A DNA stretch of 15,118 nucleotides, from positions 1-15,118 of the forward strand of contig JADFNR010000084.1 in the NCBI GenBank assembly GCA_022563275.1, written 5' to 3'. Below the pieces are notes generated by a model. That model worked only from the letters and a program-made list of their open reading frames with translations, ran no database searches and was not told the origin of the DNA. Below, piece after piece: positions 1 through 6,968 of the stretch. The first letter of the stretch is position 1. The number at the start of each line of letters is the position of its first letter. The DNA comes from Chloroflexota bacterium. Its GTDB lineage: Bacteria; Chloroflexota; Dehalococcoidia; UBA3495. Position numbers and translations under genes: made by a program.

Positions 1-457
1 ATAGGACAGGTATGGCTACTAGGAACACTGCCAGAGCGTAGATCACTTTGCGGGTGAAGTAGAGCAAGAACAGGCAGAGGACGCCAACGGGCAGTCCGAT
101 TACCGGCAGCGAGGCGATCAACACTCCAACGGCGGTGGCCGCGCCCCGCCCGCCCCGGAACCGCAAGTGGACCGGAAAGTTGTGCCCCGCCAGGGCTGCC
201 GCCCCGGCCATCATCTCCATCCCCGTGTCGTCAACCAGCACCTTGGCCAGCACTATCACCAGGCCTCCCTTGATGATGTCGATGGCGCCCACGGCCACGC
301 CGGCCTTGGCGCCCACGTTGCGAAAGACGTTGGCCGCGCCGCTATTGAAATCACCCATCTGGCGGATGTCCCGGCCCAGCATGTAACGGGTGAAAAGGTA
401 TGCGGTCGGAACGCTGCCGATGGCGTAGCAAAGGATTCCCAGACCGATCCAGGTCAA
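1..457 (-). CDS. plsY: Glycerol-3-phosphate acyltransferase PlsY (C-terminus cut by window edge)
   Basis: Integral membrane enzyme that transfers an acyl group from acyl-phosphate to glycerol-3-phosphate, the first step of phospholipid synthesis. I translated the minus strand by hand: 152 residues are present, against about 200 for the family, so only the C-terminal end is missing. Seen: a first membrane segment with GSVPTAYL (residues 14-21), the phosphate-binding loop with N38, G40, N43 and R46 (GDFNSGAANVFR, 35-46), then D60-x2-KG, and a GHNFP...FRGGRGAAT stretch matching the second conserved cytoplasmic motif. The start is TTG at 457, chosen because AGGGAG lies 9 nt upstream (467-472) and the hydrophobic N-terminus begins there. 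The family's usual GSGN at the head of the loop is GDFN here, so this may be a variant or paralogue of PlsY. It lies downstream of ilvE on the same strand, but a terminator separates them. Confidence 0.88.
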   Translation of the reverse strand, partial: MTWIGLGILCYAIGSVPTAYLFTRYMLGRDIRQMGDFNSGAANVFRNVGAKAGVAVGAIDIIKGGLVIVLAKVLVDDTGMEMMAGAAALAGHNFPVHLRFRGGRGAATAVGVLIASLPVIGLPVGVLCLFLLYFTRKVIYALAVFLVAIPVL

Positions 458-485
458 ATCACGATACTCCCTAGGAAAATAGCCG

Positions 486-522
486 GTAAAAAAACGGACG
501 CCCTCAACATCGGGCGTCCGTT
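486..522 (-). terminator. Rho-independent terminator of ilvE
   Basis: An 11-bp perfect stem (493-503 pairs with 512-522, arm AACGGACGCCC) with an 8-nt loop. Read on the minus strand it is followed by seven T residues (complement of 488-494). It lies 35 nt after the ilvE stop and 29 nt before the plsY start, so it should end ilvE transcription and leave plsY to its own, unidentified promoter or to readthrough. Confidence 0.9.
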
Positions 523-556
523 GGTTTGCTAGTCAGAAAGTATCCGCCCCTGTTTC

Positions 557-1522
557 CTAGGCCGGCACCACTTGGGGTGAAACCACTGTGCACCAGTGAA
601 GGTACTTGGGGTTCCGGCCCACCACGACATCGAAATACATCTTCTGCAGCGCCGTTGTGATGGGGCCGGGTTCACCGTCGCCGATGTTCCGGCGGTCCAG
701 TTCCACAACCGGCGTCAGGTGGGCCGCCGTGCCGCTGAGGAACATCTCGTCGGCCAGGTAGAGCTCGCTGCGGTCGATGCTTCGTTCGATAACTTCGATC
801 CCCAGTTCGGCCTGGGCCAATTGCATGATGGTCTCCCGGGTTATGCCCGGCAGCGCGTTGTCCTCGGACCTGGGCGTAAAGAGCTTCCCACCGGTCACCA
901 TGAAAACGTTCTCGCCCGAGCCCTCGGACACGTGGCCGTCCTGGGTCAATAGGATGGCTTCGTCGAATCCGGCCAGGGTGGCCTCAGTCTTGGCCAGCAG
1001 GCTGTTGACGTAGATGCCCGCACTCTTGATCTGGGTCGGGATCATGTTGTCGTCTACCCGCCGCCAAGAGGACGTGCAACAGCGTAGTATGTCGGTGCCC
1101 AGGTAGTTGCCGAAGGGCACCGTGATCAGGGTGAAATCGCTGGCCAACTCCTGGAGCTTGAGGTTGGCTACTACTTCGGCGCTCTTGTAGGCCAGCGGAC
1201 GGATGTAGATGTCCGACCGGTGCCCGTTGCGCTCAATCAGGTCCACGGTGATGTCGCAGAGTTGCTCGGCGGTGTAGGGAATGTCCAGCAGCAGGATCTT
1301 GCATCCGCGCATCATCCGGTCGTAGTGCTCGCGCATGCGGAAGATGAACATCTTCCCCTGTTCTTCGTTCCAGTTGCCGCGGATGCCCTCGAAAACAGCC
1401 GTGCCGTAGTGCAGCGCGTGGGTCATCACGCTCACCTTGGCTTCCTCCATCGGCACCACAGCGCCCTGGAAGAAGGCGTGCAGTTTCTGATTGCCGTTGG
1501 CGGATCCTTTATCTGTTCCCAA
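557..1522 (-). CDS. ilvE: Branched-chain amino acid aminotransferase
   Basis: PLP-dependent fold-type IV transaminase that interconverts valine, leucine and isoleucine with their 2-keto acids using glutamate/2-oxoglutarate; cytoplasmic. The 321-residue protein has the usual IlvE length. Seen: HALHYGTAVFEGIR (35-48), the arginine of YIRPLAYKSA (about 106-115), the likely Schiff-base lysine K166 in KSAGIYVNSLLAKTEA, the cofactor-phosphate motif EGSGENVF, and the late GTAAHLTPV motif. The start is TTG at 1522, because AAAGGGG (1530-1536) sits 7 nt upstream and no better start lies in frame. It has its own promoter and terminator, so it looks monocistronic, and it diverges from comEA. D-amino-acid transaminase or aminodeoxychorismate lyase are relatives, but the length and the GTAAHLTPV motif favour IlvE. 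Confidence 0.95.
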   Translation of the reverse strand: MGTDKGSANGNQKLHAFFQGAVVPMEEAKVSVMTHALHYGTAVFEGIRGNWNEEQGKMFIFRMREHYDRMMRGCKILLLDIPYTAEQLCDITVDLIERNGHRSDIYIRPLAYKSAEVVANLKLQELASDFTLITVPFGNYLGTDILRCCTSSWRRVDDNMIPTQIKSAGIYVNSLLAKTEATLAGFDEAILLTQDGHVSEGSGENVFMVTGGKLFTPRSEDNALPGITRETIMQLAQAELGIEVIERSIDRSELYLADEMFLSGTAAHLTPVVELDRRNIGDGEPGPITTALQKMYFDVVVGRNPKYLHWCTVVSPQVVPA

Positions 1523-1554
1523 GGTTTGGCCCCTTTATTTGGAATGTGGGCTAA

Positions 1555-1583
1555 ATTATAATCGGACAGCCACAGCTAGTCCA
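1555..1583 (-). promoter_or_regulatory. Sigma-70-like promoter of ilvE
   Basis: On the minus strand a perfect TATAAT (complement of 1555-1560) is preceded, after a 17-nt spacer, by TGGACT (complement of 1578-1583), a 4/6 match to TTGACA. Predicted transcription would start near 1548, giving a leader of roughly 26 nt before the TTG start. The -10 lies in the palindrome ATTATAAT (1555-1562), which also puts TATAAT on the plus strand at 1557-1562, with TTTATT (1534-1539) 17 nt upstream; this could fire toward comEA. Confidence 0.65.
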
Positions 1584-1609
1584 ACCTGGGTATAGATACA
1601 GACTAGCTG
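1573..1609. promoter_or_regulatory. Inverted repeat in the ilvE/comEA divergent control region
   Basis: CAGCTAGTC (1573-1581) and its exact reverse complement GACTAGCTG (1601-1609) are separated by 19 nt. The left arm overlaps the -35 element of the ilvE promoter. The pair lies in what would be the leader or promoter region of comEA. It could be a pair of operator half-sites or an RNA stem with a large loop. That the repeat is perfect is seen; a regulatory role is inferred. Confidence 0.4.
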
Positions 1610-1651
1610 CCCACCGGAACCGGGAAGAATAAAAGCCTTTGGGGGCAAAGA

Positions 1652-2263
1652 ATGCCGGAGTTAACCGCCCGGAACATGGCTTTCATGGCGCTGACTGCCG
1701 CGACGGTGGCGGCGGTGTTGGCCGCCGTGGTCCTGCTGGCCCGGCAGGACGACAACGCTCCGGTCCGGATCATCGCTCCGCAAGAAGTCCCGGCCCAAGC
1801 CGAGGCCCCAGCTCAAGTCAGGGTATACGTGAGCGGGGCGGTTGCCAGCCCCGGAGTTTACACCCTCGACCCCGGCAGCCGGATAACCGACGCCCTGGCC
1901 GCAGCCGGTGGTGTCACCGAGGAAGCCATACTGGATGGGCTGAATCTGGCCCTCCGGGTCAAAGACGAAGCCGAATATCACGTCCTCACACTGGGCGAGA
2001 CCCCTCCCGCAGCTCCCGCCTTGTCTCCGGCGAACACGGGCCCCAGCGCACAGCCCGGAGGGTTGATCGACTTGAACCTGGCGTCAGTGCAGCTTTTGGA
2101 CACCCTTCCCGGAATCGGCCCGGCGCTGGCCCAGGCCATCGTCGCATACCGGGAGAACGTCGGTCTTTTCCAGTCCGTCGCGGAGGTCCAAGAAGTCCCC
2201 AAGATCGGGCCGGTGACCTATCAGAATATCCGGGAACTGGTCACGGTGTCCGGGGTCCGGTGA
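1652..2263 (+). CDS. comEA: Competence DNA-receptor protein ComEA (SLBB + helix-hairpin-helix)
   Basis: Membrane-anchored receptor that binds incoming double-stranded DNA in natural transformation and hands it to ComEC. The 203-residue protein has one N-terminal membrane anchor (about 9-30), a short acidic/proline linker, an SLBB domain (about 56-115, starting VRVYVSGAVASPGVY), a proline-rich linker (118-136), and a C-terminal helix-hairpin-helix domain (about 138-200) with hairpins LPGIGPALAQAI (152-163) and VPKIGPVTYQNI (182-193). This is the standard Gram-positive-style ComEA architecture. The start is ATG 1652 with GGGGG (1641-1645) 6 nt upstream. comEC follows after 40 nt on the same strand, confirming the assignment. 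No comEB or comF lies between or next to them. Confidence 0.93.
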   Translation: MPELTARNMAFMALTAATVAAVLAAVVLLARQDDNAPVRIIAPQEVPAQAEAPAQVRVYVSGAVASPGVYTLDPGSRITDALAAAGGVTEEAILDGLNLALRVKDEAEYHVLTLGETPPAAPALSPANTGPSAQPGGLIDLNLASVQLLDTLPGIGPALAQAIVAYRENVGLFQSVAEVQEVPKIGPVTYQNIRELVTVSGVR

Positions 2264-2303
2264 TCTCAGGCCATATGCCATTCCCGGCGGGCGATCACCG
2301 GCC

Positions 2304-4745
2304 ATGAAGCTGGCTTTCATGGTGGCGGCGTGGCTGGTTGGAGTCCTGATCGGACTGGAAACGCAGACGCCGTTGGCGCCGCTGTTGCTGCTCCTGGGCG
2401 GTTCCATCTCCCTGGGACTGGCCTTGCGCCTGCGCCGCCTGCCCGTGTTCCCGGCCGTGCTCGTCTTATTGTTGCTGCTGGGCGTGTGGCGGGCAGACTC
2501 CATTTCGAACCCGCTCCCGCCGCTGACATCTCTGGCGTTTGCCGGCCAGACCGAAGCCGAAGTTACCCTGGGAGGCCGTATCAGCGACGACCCGGAGTTC
2601 TCCGGCAGCCGGGTCAGATTCACGTTGGAGGTAAGGGCGGCCAAACTCGGGTCCGGAGGGATCTCTCTGGACGGCCGGATCCTGGTGTATGCCGACCCGC
2701 CCGATGATTTGGTTGCCCGCCGCTCTCCCCCCTACTTCGATTACGGCGACCTGGTCACGGTCACCGGCACATTGCGCCGTCCGGAACCCTTTGGCGGGTT
2801 CGATTACCCCGCATACCTGGCCGGCCAGGGAATAACCGGAATAATGTCGGCGGATGAATCCGAGGTGATCGGAGAATCCGGCGGTTGGCGGGCGTGGCCG
2901 TACTCGCTGCGGGGCCGATTGTCAGAGAGCATCGAGGACACGGTCCCTTATCCCCAGTCTGCTTTGGGGCAGGCTTTGCTGCTGGGATTACGCGGCAACC
3001 TGCCGCCCGAGATGGTACAGGACTTCCGCGGCACCGGAACGTCCCACCTGTTGGCGATCTCAGGGCTGCATGTCGGCGTTCTGGTGGTGATGTTCCTGGC
3101 CGGTTCGGCCTGGCTGCTGGGAAAACGCGGCCTATATTTCTTGGCCGTGCCATTGATCGCTGTCTGGGCCTACGCCTTGGTCTCGGGACTGCCGCCGTCG
3201 GTGATACGGGCGGCGGTCATGGGCAGTGTTTATCTGGTGGCGGTGGGTGTTGGGCGGCCAGGCAGCATCCTCCCGGCACTGGCCCTCAGCGCCGGGCTGA
3301 TGACCGCCGTCTCGCCGGAGATCATCCAGCGGGTGTCATTCCAACTCAGCTTCGCCGCCATGGCGGGGATAGCACTCACCCAGCCGTTCATACCCAAATG
3401 GCCGCCTGCCACCGCCGGCCTCCATCAGTCCTGGTGGCGCCCTTGGGCGCTCCCATTGGTCCGCGCGCCGTTGGTCGCGCTCATAATCTCTTGGTCCGCG
3501 ATGCTGGCGACCTGGCCCCTGCTTGCTTTCAACTTCCGAGAGGTGGCGCTTCCGGGGATCATCGTGACGGTCCTGGCTCTCCCGGCCATGCCATTCATCA
3601 TGGCCGGCACGTTGGCGGCGGCGTTCATGGGGTTGTTGAACGTCACGTTGGGTCAGTGGATCGGGTGGTTTGTCTGGGTGCCTTCGAGCTATCTGATCGA
3701 GCTGGTTGAATTGGCGCCGAAATGGACGCTCCAAACCGGCTGGGCCGGCAACTGGCTGGTGTGGGTCTGGTACTCGGCCTTGGGCACCCTGTTGCTGCTT
3801 TTGACACCCGGCCGCTTCGGCTGGTTTTGGTCCCAGGCCAAAGCTGGGGCGCAGGCATTGGCCCGGCATCCAGGGGAACCAGCCAAAACCGTGCCTATCA
3901 TCATCGGCGCGGTCTTGATGACTGCGGCGGCGGTTGCTCTCTGGTGGCAGGTCGGTTCGGCCGGCGACGGCGATCTGCACGTTTACTTCTTTGACGTGGG
4001 CCAGGGCGACAGCGCATTGATCGTAACGCCGCAGGGCCGTCAGGTATTGGTGGACGGTGGTCCGGAGCCTGGCAGCGCCATCCGCGCGCTGAGCGGTGCT
4101 ATGCCCAGCGGCGACCGCAGCCTGGACCTGGTGGTGATGACCCACTTGGACGCTGACCACAGCCGGGGGCTCCTTGAGGTGTTGGATGCGTACCAGGTGG
4201 GGGCTGTGCTCGCCGGAGCGGAATCGCCCGCTGCCGCGATGTATGCCCAGTGGCAGGCCGGCGTGGAGCGAAACCGCGTTGATGTCATATCCGTCCACCA
4301 AGGCTACCGGTTGGATTTGGGGTCAGGTGTATTTGCCGAGGTGCTCAATCCCCGGCCCGGCTTTCTGGCTGGCGAGTCAGCCAACAACGGCGCACTGGTG
4401 TTGCGGCTGACCTACGGTTCCATCAGCTTCCTGCTGACGTCCGACATCGAAGCCGAGACGGAAGCCCTTTTAGCGCTGGGAGCAACGGGGATACAAAGCA
4501 CGGTGCTGAAAGTGGCCCACCACGGCAGCAAGACCTCATCCACGGCTGGGTTCATCCAAGCGGTAGACCCGTCGGCGGCGCTGGTCTCCGTGGGTGAGAG
4601 CAACTCCTTCGGACATCCTAACGCGGAGGTGTTGGGCCGCCTGCTAAGACAGACCGGACGCGAAAACCTTTACCGGACCGACCGGAACGGCGACGTGGAG
4701 TTTGTTACGGATGGGCTGGAATTATGGGTGAATACCGAGCGGTGA
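2304..4745 (+). CDS. comEC: DNA internalization channel ComEC/Rec2
   Basis: Polytopic membrane protein that forms the pore for single-stranded DNA entry during transformation. The 813 residues contain all three usual parts. N-terminal membrane segments are followed by an OB-like DUF4131 region (about 80-185). The competence membrane domain has the signature HLLAISGLHVGVL (H248 to about 260) and many later hydrophobic helices. A C-terminal metallo-beta-lactamase-like domain (from about 555) has FFDVGQGD (D564 in DVGQGD), DGG, THLDADH (613-619), LTSDIE and AHHGSKTSS (H739, H740). The metal-binding positions typical of ComEC are kept, so the predicted nuclease domain looks intact rather than decayed. 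The ATG at 2304 has only a weak upstream GGCGGG, so translation may depend partly on coupling to comEA. Confidence 0.94.
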   Translation: MKLAFMVAAWLVGVLIGLETQTPLAPLLLLLGGSISLGLALRLRRLPVFPAVLVLLLLLGVWRADSISNPLPPLTSLAFAGQTEAEVTLGGRISDDPEFSGSRVRFTLEVRAAKLGSGGISLDGRILVYADPPDDLVARRSPPYFDYGDLVTVTGTLRRPEPFGGFDYPAYLAGQGITGIMSADESEVIGESGGWRAWPYSLRGRLSESIEDTVPYPQSALGQALLLGLRGNLPPEMVQDFRGTGTSHLLAISGLHVGVLVVMFLAGSAWLLGKRGLYFLAVPLIAVWAYALVSGLPPSVIRAAVMGSVYLVAVGVGRPGSILPALALSAGLMTAVSPEIIQRVSFQLSFAAMAGIALTQPFIPKWPPATAGLHQSWWRPWALPLVRAPLVALIISWSAMLATWPLLAFNFREVALPGIIVTVLALPAMPFIMAGTLAAAFMGLLNVTLGQWIGWFVWVPSSYLIELVELAPKWTLQTGWAGNWLVWVWYSALGTLLLLLTPGRFGWFWSQAKAGAQALARHPGEPAKTVPIIIGAVLMTAAAVALWWQVGSAGDGDLHVYFFDVGQGDSALIVTPQGRQVLVDGGPEPGSAIRALSGAMPSGDRSLDLVVMTHLDADHSRGLLEVLDAYQVGAVLAGAESPAAAMYAQWQAGVERNRVDVISVHQGYRLDLGSGVFAEVLNPRPGFLAGESANNGALVLRLTYGSISFLLTSDIEAETEALLALGATGIQSTVLKVAHHGSKTSSTAGFIQAVDPSAALVSVGESNSFGHPNAEVLGRLLRQTGRENLYRTDRNGDVEFVTDGLELWVNTER

Positions 4746-4764
4746 GCCCCGCCGAAATCAGATC

Positions 4765-4797
4765 TCAAGAAGCCGTCAAGAAGCCTTAATGTATACT
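4765..4797 (+). promoter_or_regulatory. Tandem 10-bp repeat plus candidate -10 box upstream of rph
   Basis: TCAAGAAGCC occurs twice, at 4765-4774 and 4776-4785, with an 11-bp period (one helical turn). TATACT follows at 4792-4797. No good -35 is seen at the right distance; the expected -35 position falls inside the repeats. This layout is what activator-dependent promoters with same-face direct repeats look like, but function is inferred. The rest of the 130-bp gap between comEC and rph shows no other structure, and no terminator was found after comEC. Confidence 0.35.
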
Positions 4798-4875
4798 TGG
4801 TCTCGATGTCTAATCCCGGTTCAAGGGTATCTGTTGCATCCGGACCCGCGAACTAAATCGAGGAACCGATAACAA

Positions 4876-5607
4876 TTGTCTGAATATTCCAGACCGGACG
4901 GACGGGCCTGGGACCAACACCGTCCCACCACCATCACCACCGGTTATCAGAAATACGCCGAGGGTTCGGCATTGATCGAGATGGGCGACACCAAGGTGCT
5001 CTGCGCCGCCTCGCTGGAAGAACGGGTGCCGGCGTTCCTACGGGGCCAAGGCAAGGGCTGGGTCACCGCCGAATATTCCATGCTGCCCCGGGCAACGAAC
5101 ACTCGAACGGCCAGGGAGCGAGAGTCGGGCCGGCCCAGCGGACGCTCGCAAGAGATTCAACGGCTGATCGGGCGGTCCCTCCGGGCCGTCACCGACCTGG
5201 AAGCCCTGGGGGAACGGACCGTCCAGATCGACTGCGATGTGATTCAGGCCGACGGCGGGACCCGCACCGCCGCCATCACCGGGGCCTACGTAGCCCTGCA
5301 TCAAGCTCTGCAGATGTTGGTGAACACCCGGGTCCTAACCCGGCTGCCATTGCTCTGTCCGGTGGCGGCCATCAGCGTTGGCATATTGAAGGGGCAACTC
5401 CTCCTCGACCTTTGCTACGAAGAAGATTTCTCGGCCGACGTGGACTTCAACGTGGTCTTCACCGCTCAGGGCGGGCTGGTGGAACTGCAGGGCGCGACGG
5501 AGGCAAAGCCGTTCCCGCGCCAACTGGTGGAAGAGGTCCTCTCATTGGCGGCCCGTGGCATGGAACCCCTCTTCCGTATCCAGCGGGAGGCAACCGATGG
5601 GTTGTAG
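4876..5607 (+). CDS. rph: Ribonuclease PH
   Basis: Phosphorolytic 3'-5' exoribonuclease that trims tRNA 3' ends and other RNAs, normally as a ring-shaped hexamer in the cytoplasm. The 243-residue protein matches the family length. Seen: RPDGRAWDQ at the N-terminus, KYAEGSALIEMGDTKVLC (26-43), the RGQGKGWVTAEYSMLPRAT segment (56-74), the phosphate-binding loop GGTR (127-130), and the acidic residues D184 and D190 in YEEDFSADVDFN. The start is TTG at 4876, with GAGGAA (4860-4865) 10 nt upstream; the conserved RPDGR begins five residues in. The stop lies 23 nt before the htrA ATG, so the two are probably co-transcribed. In Chloroflexota and Firmicutes rph is often near rdgB or metal-dependent genes; neither is present here. 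Confidence 0.95.
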   Translation: MSEYSRPDGRAWDQHRPTTITTGYQKYAEGSALIEMGDTKVLCAASLEERVPAFLRGQGKGWVTAEYSMLPRATNTRTARERESGRPSGRSQEIQRLIGRSLRAVTDLEALGERTVQIDCDVIQADGGTRTAAITGAYVALHQALQMLVNTRVLTRLPLLCPVAAISVGILKGQLLLDLCYEEDFSADVDFNVVFTAQGGLVELQGATEAKPFPRQLVEEVLSLAARGMEPLFRIQREATDGL

Positions 5608-5630
5608 TGGTTCTGAGAAGTCTGCTAAAC

Positions 5631-6770
5631 ATGTTTAAAGCTCACATGCCCCAGACCATCATCAGGGCCTTTCTAGCCGTGGCGATGCTGGCGGTGATAG
5701 CCGCCTGCTCCGGCGGCGACGCCGAGCCAACGGCCACCGCATTGCCACCGGCCACCAAATCAGCAGACGGCAACGAGGGCGGGGCCGTCGCATCGCTGCA
5801 ACTGCCCAACATCGCCGATACGGTGGAGCGGGTGCGGCCGGCGGTGGTCTCAATCGTGGCCCGGATCGTCACCCGGGACCGCTTCGGCCGCCAGCAGACC
5901 GGCTTCGGCAGCGGTACTGGAATCATCTTCGACGAATCAGGTTTGGTGCTGACCAACAACCACGTGATCGAGGGGGGAGTCGAGATCACCGTGACCCAAG
6001 ACGACGGGACGCAACTCGTTGCCGAAGTGATCGGCGCGGACCGTCTGTCGGACCTGGCCGTTCTGCAGCTGCCGGGGGACGGCTATCCATCACTGCCCTT
6101 GCGAGGGAATGGCAACCTCCGAGTGGGCGACTGGGTGATCGCCATCGGGAATGCCCTAGCTCTGCCCGGAGGCCCCACGGTCACTGTAGGCGTCGTCTCC
6201 GCGCTTGGCAGGTCCATAGAAGCGTCGCAGGGGGTCACCCTTTACGACCTGATCCAGACTGATACTTCCATCAATCCCGGCAACAGCGGCGGTCCGCTGA
6301 TCGACCTGTCAGGAAACCTGGTGGGAGTCAACACGGCCGTATTGCGGGGCGTCAGCCAGGGTGGAGGGATCGCCGTGGAGGGTATCGGCTTCGCCATCGA
6401 CGTTGACACCGCGCAACAGGTCGCGCAGCAGCTCGTCGAATTAGGACGGGTCCGCTGGGCTTGGATGGGGGTTTTCCTGGCGGACCTGGTCCCGGAGAGC
6501 GCGGCGCAGTTGGGGCTGCCCATCCGCGAAGGCGTGATCATAAGCAACACCGTGATTGACGGACCCTCCGACCGTGCCGGCATAGAACCGGGAGACATCG
6601 TGGTGAAAATCGGCGGTCACGACATCGCCACGGTATCCGACCTGACTCGCTTACTGAAGCAGGAATTCAGGGCCGGGCAAGAGGTGGAAGTAGAGGTGTT
6701 CCGGGTGGCCAACGGCGATGGCTTCCGGCAGACGTTGGCCCTGGTTTTGGGGGAACGGCCCCGGCGGTGA
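5631..6770 (+). CDS. HtrA/DegP-family serine protease, predicted lipoprotein
   Basis: Trypsin-like (S1C) protease with one PDZ domain, expected on the outer face of the cytoplasmic membrane, where it degrades misfolded proteins. The 379-residue chain starts with a lipoprotein signal peptide ending IAAC (C26), followed by a low-complexity Ala/Pro/Thr linker. The protease domain (about 60-270) carries the triad H111 (LTNNHV), D141 (RLSDLAVL) and S219 (NPGNSGGP). One PDZ domain follows (about 279-372, with GPSDRAGIEPGDIV). ATG 5631 was chosen because it gives a compact signal peptide; GAGAAG lies 10 nt upstream. A GTG at 5607, overlapping the rph stop, would add eight residues and cannot be ruled out. 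The same reading frame runs open far back into rph, but that part is a shadow. Subtype (DegP, DegQ, DegS) cannot be set from this. Confidence 0.93.
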   Translation: MFKAHMPQTIIRAFLAVAMLAVIAACSGGDAEPTATALPPATKSADGNEGGAVASLQLPNIADTVERVRPAVVSIVARIVTRDRFGRQQTGFGSGTGIIFDESGLVLTNNHVIEGGVEITVTQDDGTQLVAEVIGADRLSDLAVLQLPGDGYPSLPLRGNGNLRVGDWVIAIGNALALPGGPTVTVGVVSALGRSIEASQGVTLYDLIQTDTSINPGNSGGPLIDLSGNLVGVNTAVLRGVSQGGGIAVEGIGFAIDVDTAQQVAQQLVELGRVRWAWMGVFLADLVPESAAQLGLPIREGVIISNTVIDGPSDRAGIEPGDIVVKIGGHDIATVSDLTRLLKQEFRAGQEVEVEVFRVANGDGFRQTLALVLGERPRR

Positions 6771-6793
6771 TCTACGGGTCAAATCATTACATG

Positions 6794-6954
6794 CACGTAG
6801 GGGCGGGTTTCTAACCCGCCCTTTCCCTTCGCCAGGGTAGCGGTCGAAACGAGGTTGCCACTTAGGGAAGGGTGAGTTGGCCCACGATACGTTGGGCGGA
6901 CATCACCGTGTTTTGCGGGCGCCAGGGCGGGATTGGAAACCCGCGCCTACGGTG
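6794..6954. repeat. REP/BIME-like or MITE-like inverted repeat element
   Basis: A 161-bp segment bounded by imperfect terminal inverted repeats: 6794-6821 and the complement of 6925-6954 align with 26 of 28 paired positions identical and two single-base gaps. Each arm begins, after CAC or CACC, with GTAG (6797-6800; complement of 6947-6950) followed at once by a GC-rich palindrome. The left palindrome is perfect (GGGCGGGTT / AACCCGCCC, loop TCT, 6801-6821); the right one is imperfect. A GTAG head plus hairpin, in an inverted pair, is the layout of REP sequences mobilised by RAYT transposases. No transposase is encoded in the element and no clear target duplication was seen. It fills most of the 198-bp gap between the convergent htrA and M16 genes. 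Confidence 0.6.
6801..6829 (+). terminator. Candidate terminator of htrA, formed by the left palindrome
   Basis: A perfect 9-bp GC-rich stem with a 3-nt loop (6801-6821) is followed by CTTTCCCTT, a poor but partly T-rich tract. It lies 30 nt after the htrA stop. It may end htrA transcription, although the structure is more simply read as part of the REP-like element. Confidence 0.4.
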
Positions 6955-6968
6955 TGGGTGGGTATGGG

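Noticed and set aside
3336..4301. 321-codon open frame on the minus strand opposite comEC
   Set aside because: It lies entirely antisense to a clear comEC and is rich in Gln, Arg, His and Pro, as expected from the opposite strand of GC-rich coding DNA. No family pattern was seen.
5412..5630. Upstream in-frame extension of the htrA open frame into rph
   Set aside because: It overlaps the conserved C-terminal half of RNase PH, has Arg/Gly-rich shadow composition, and would bury the lipoprotein signal peptide.
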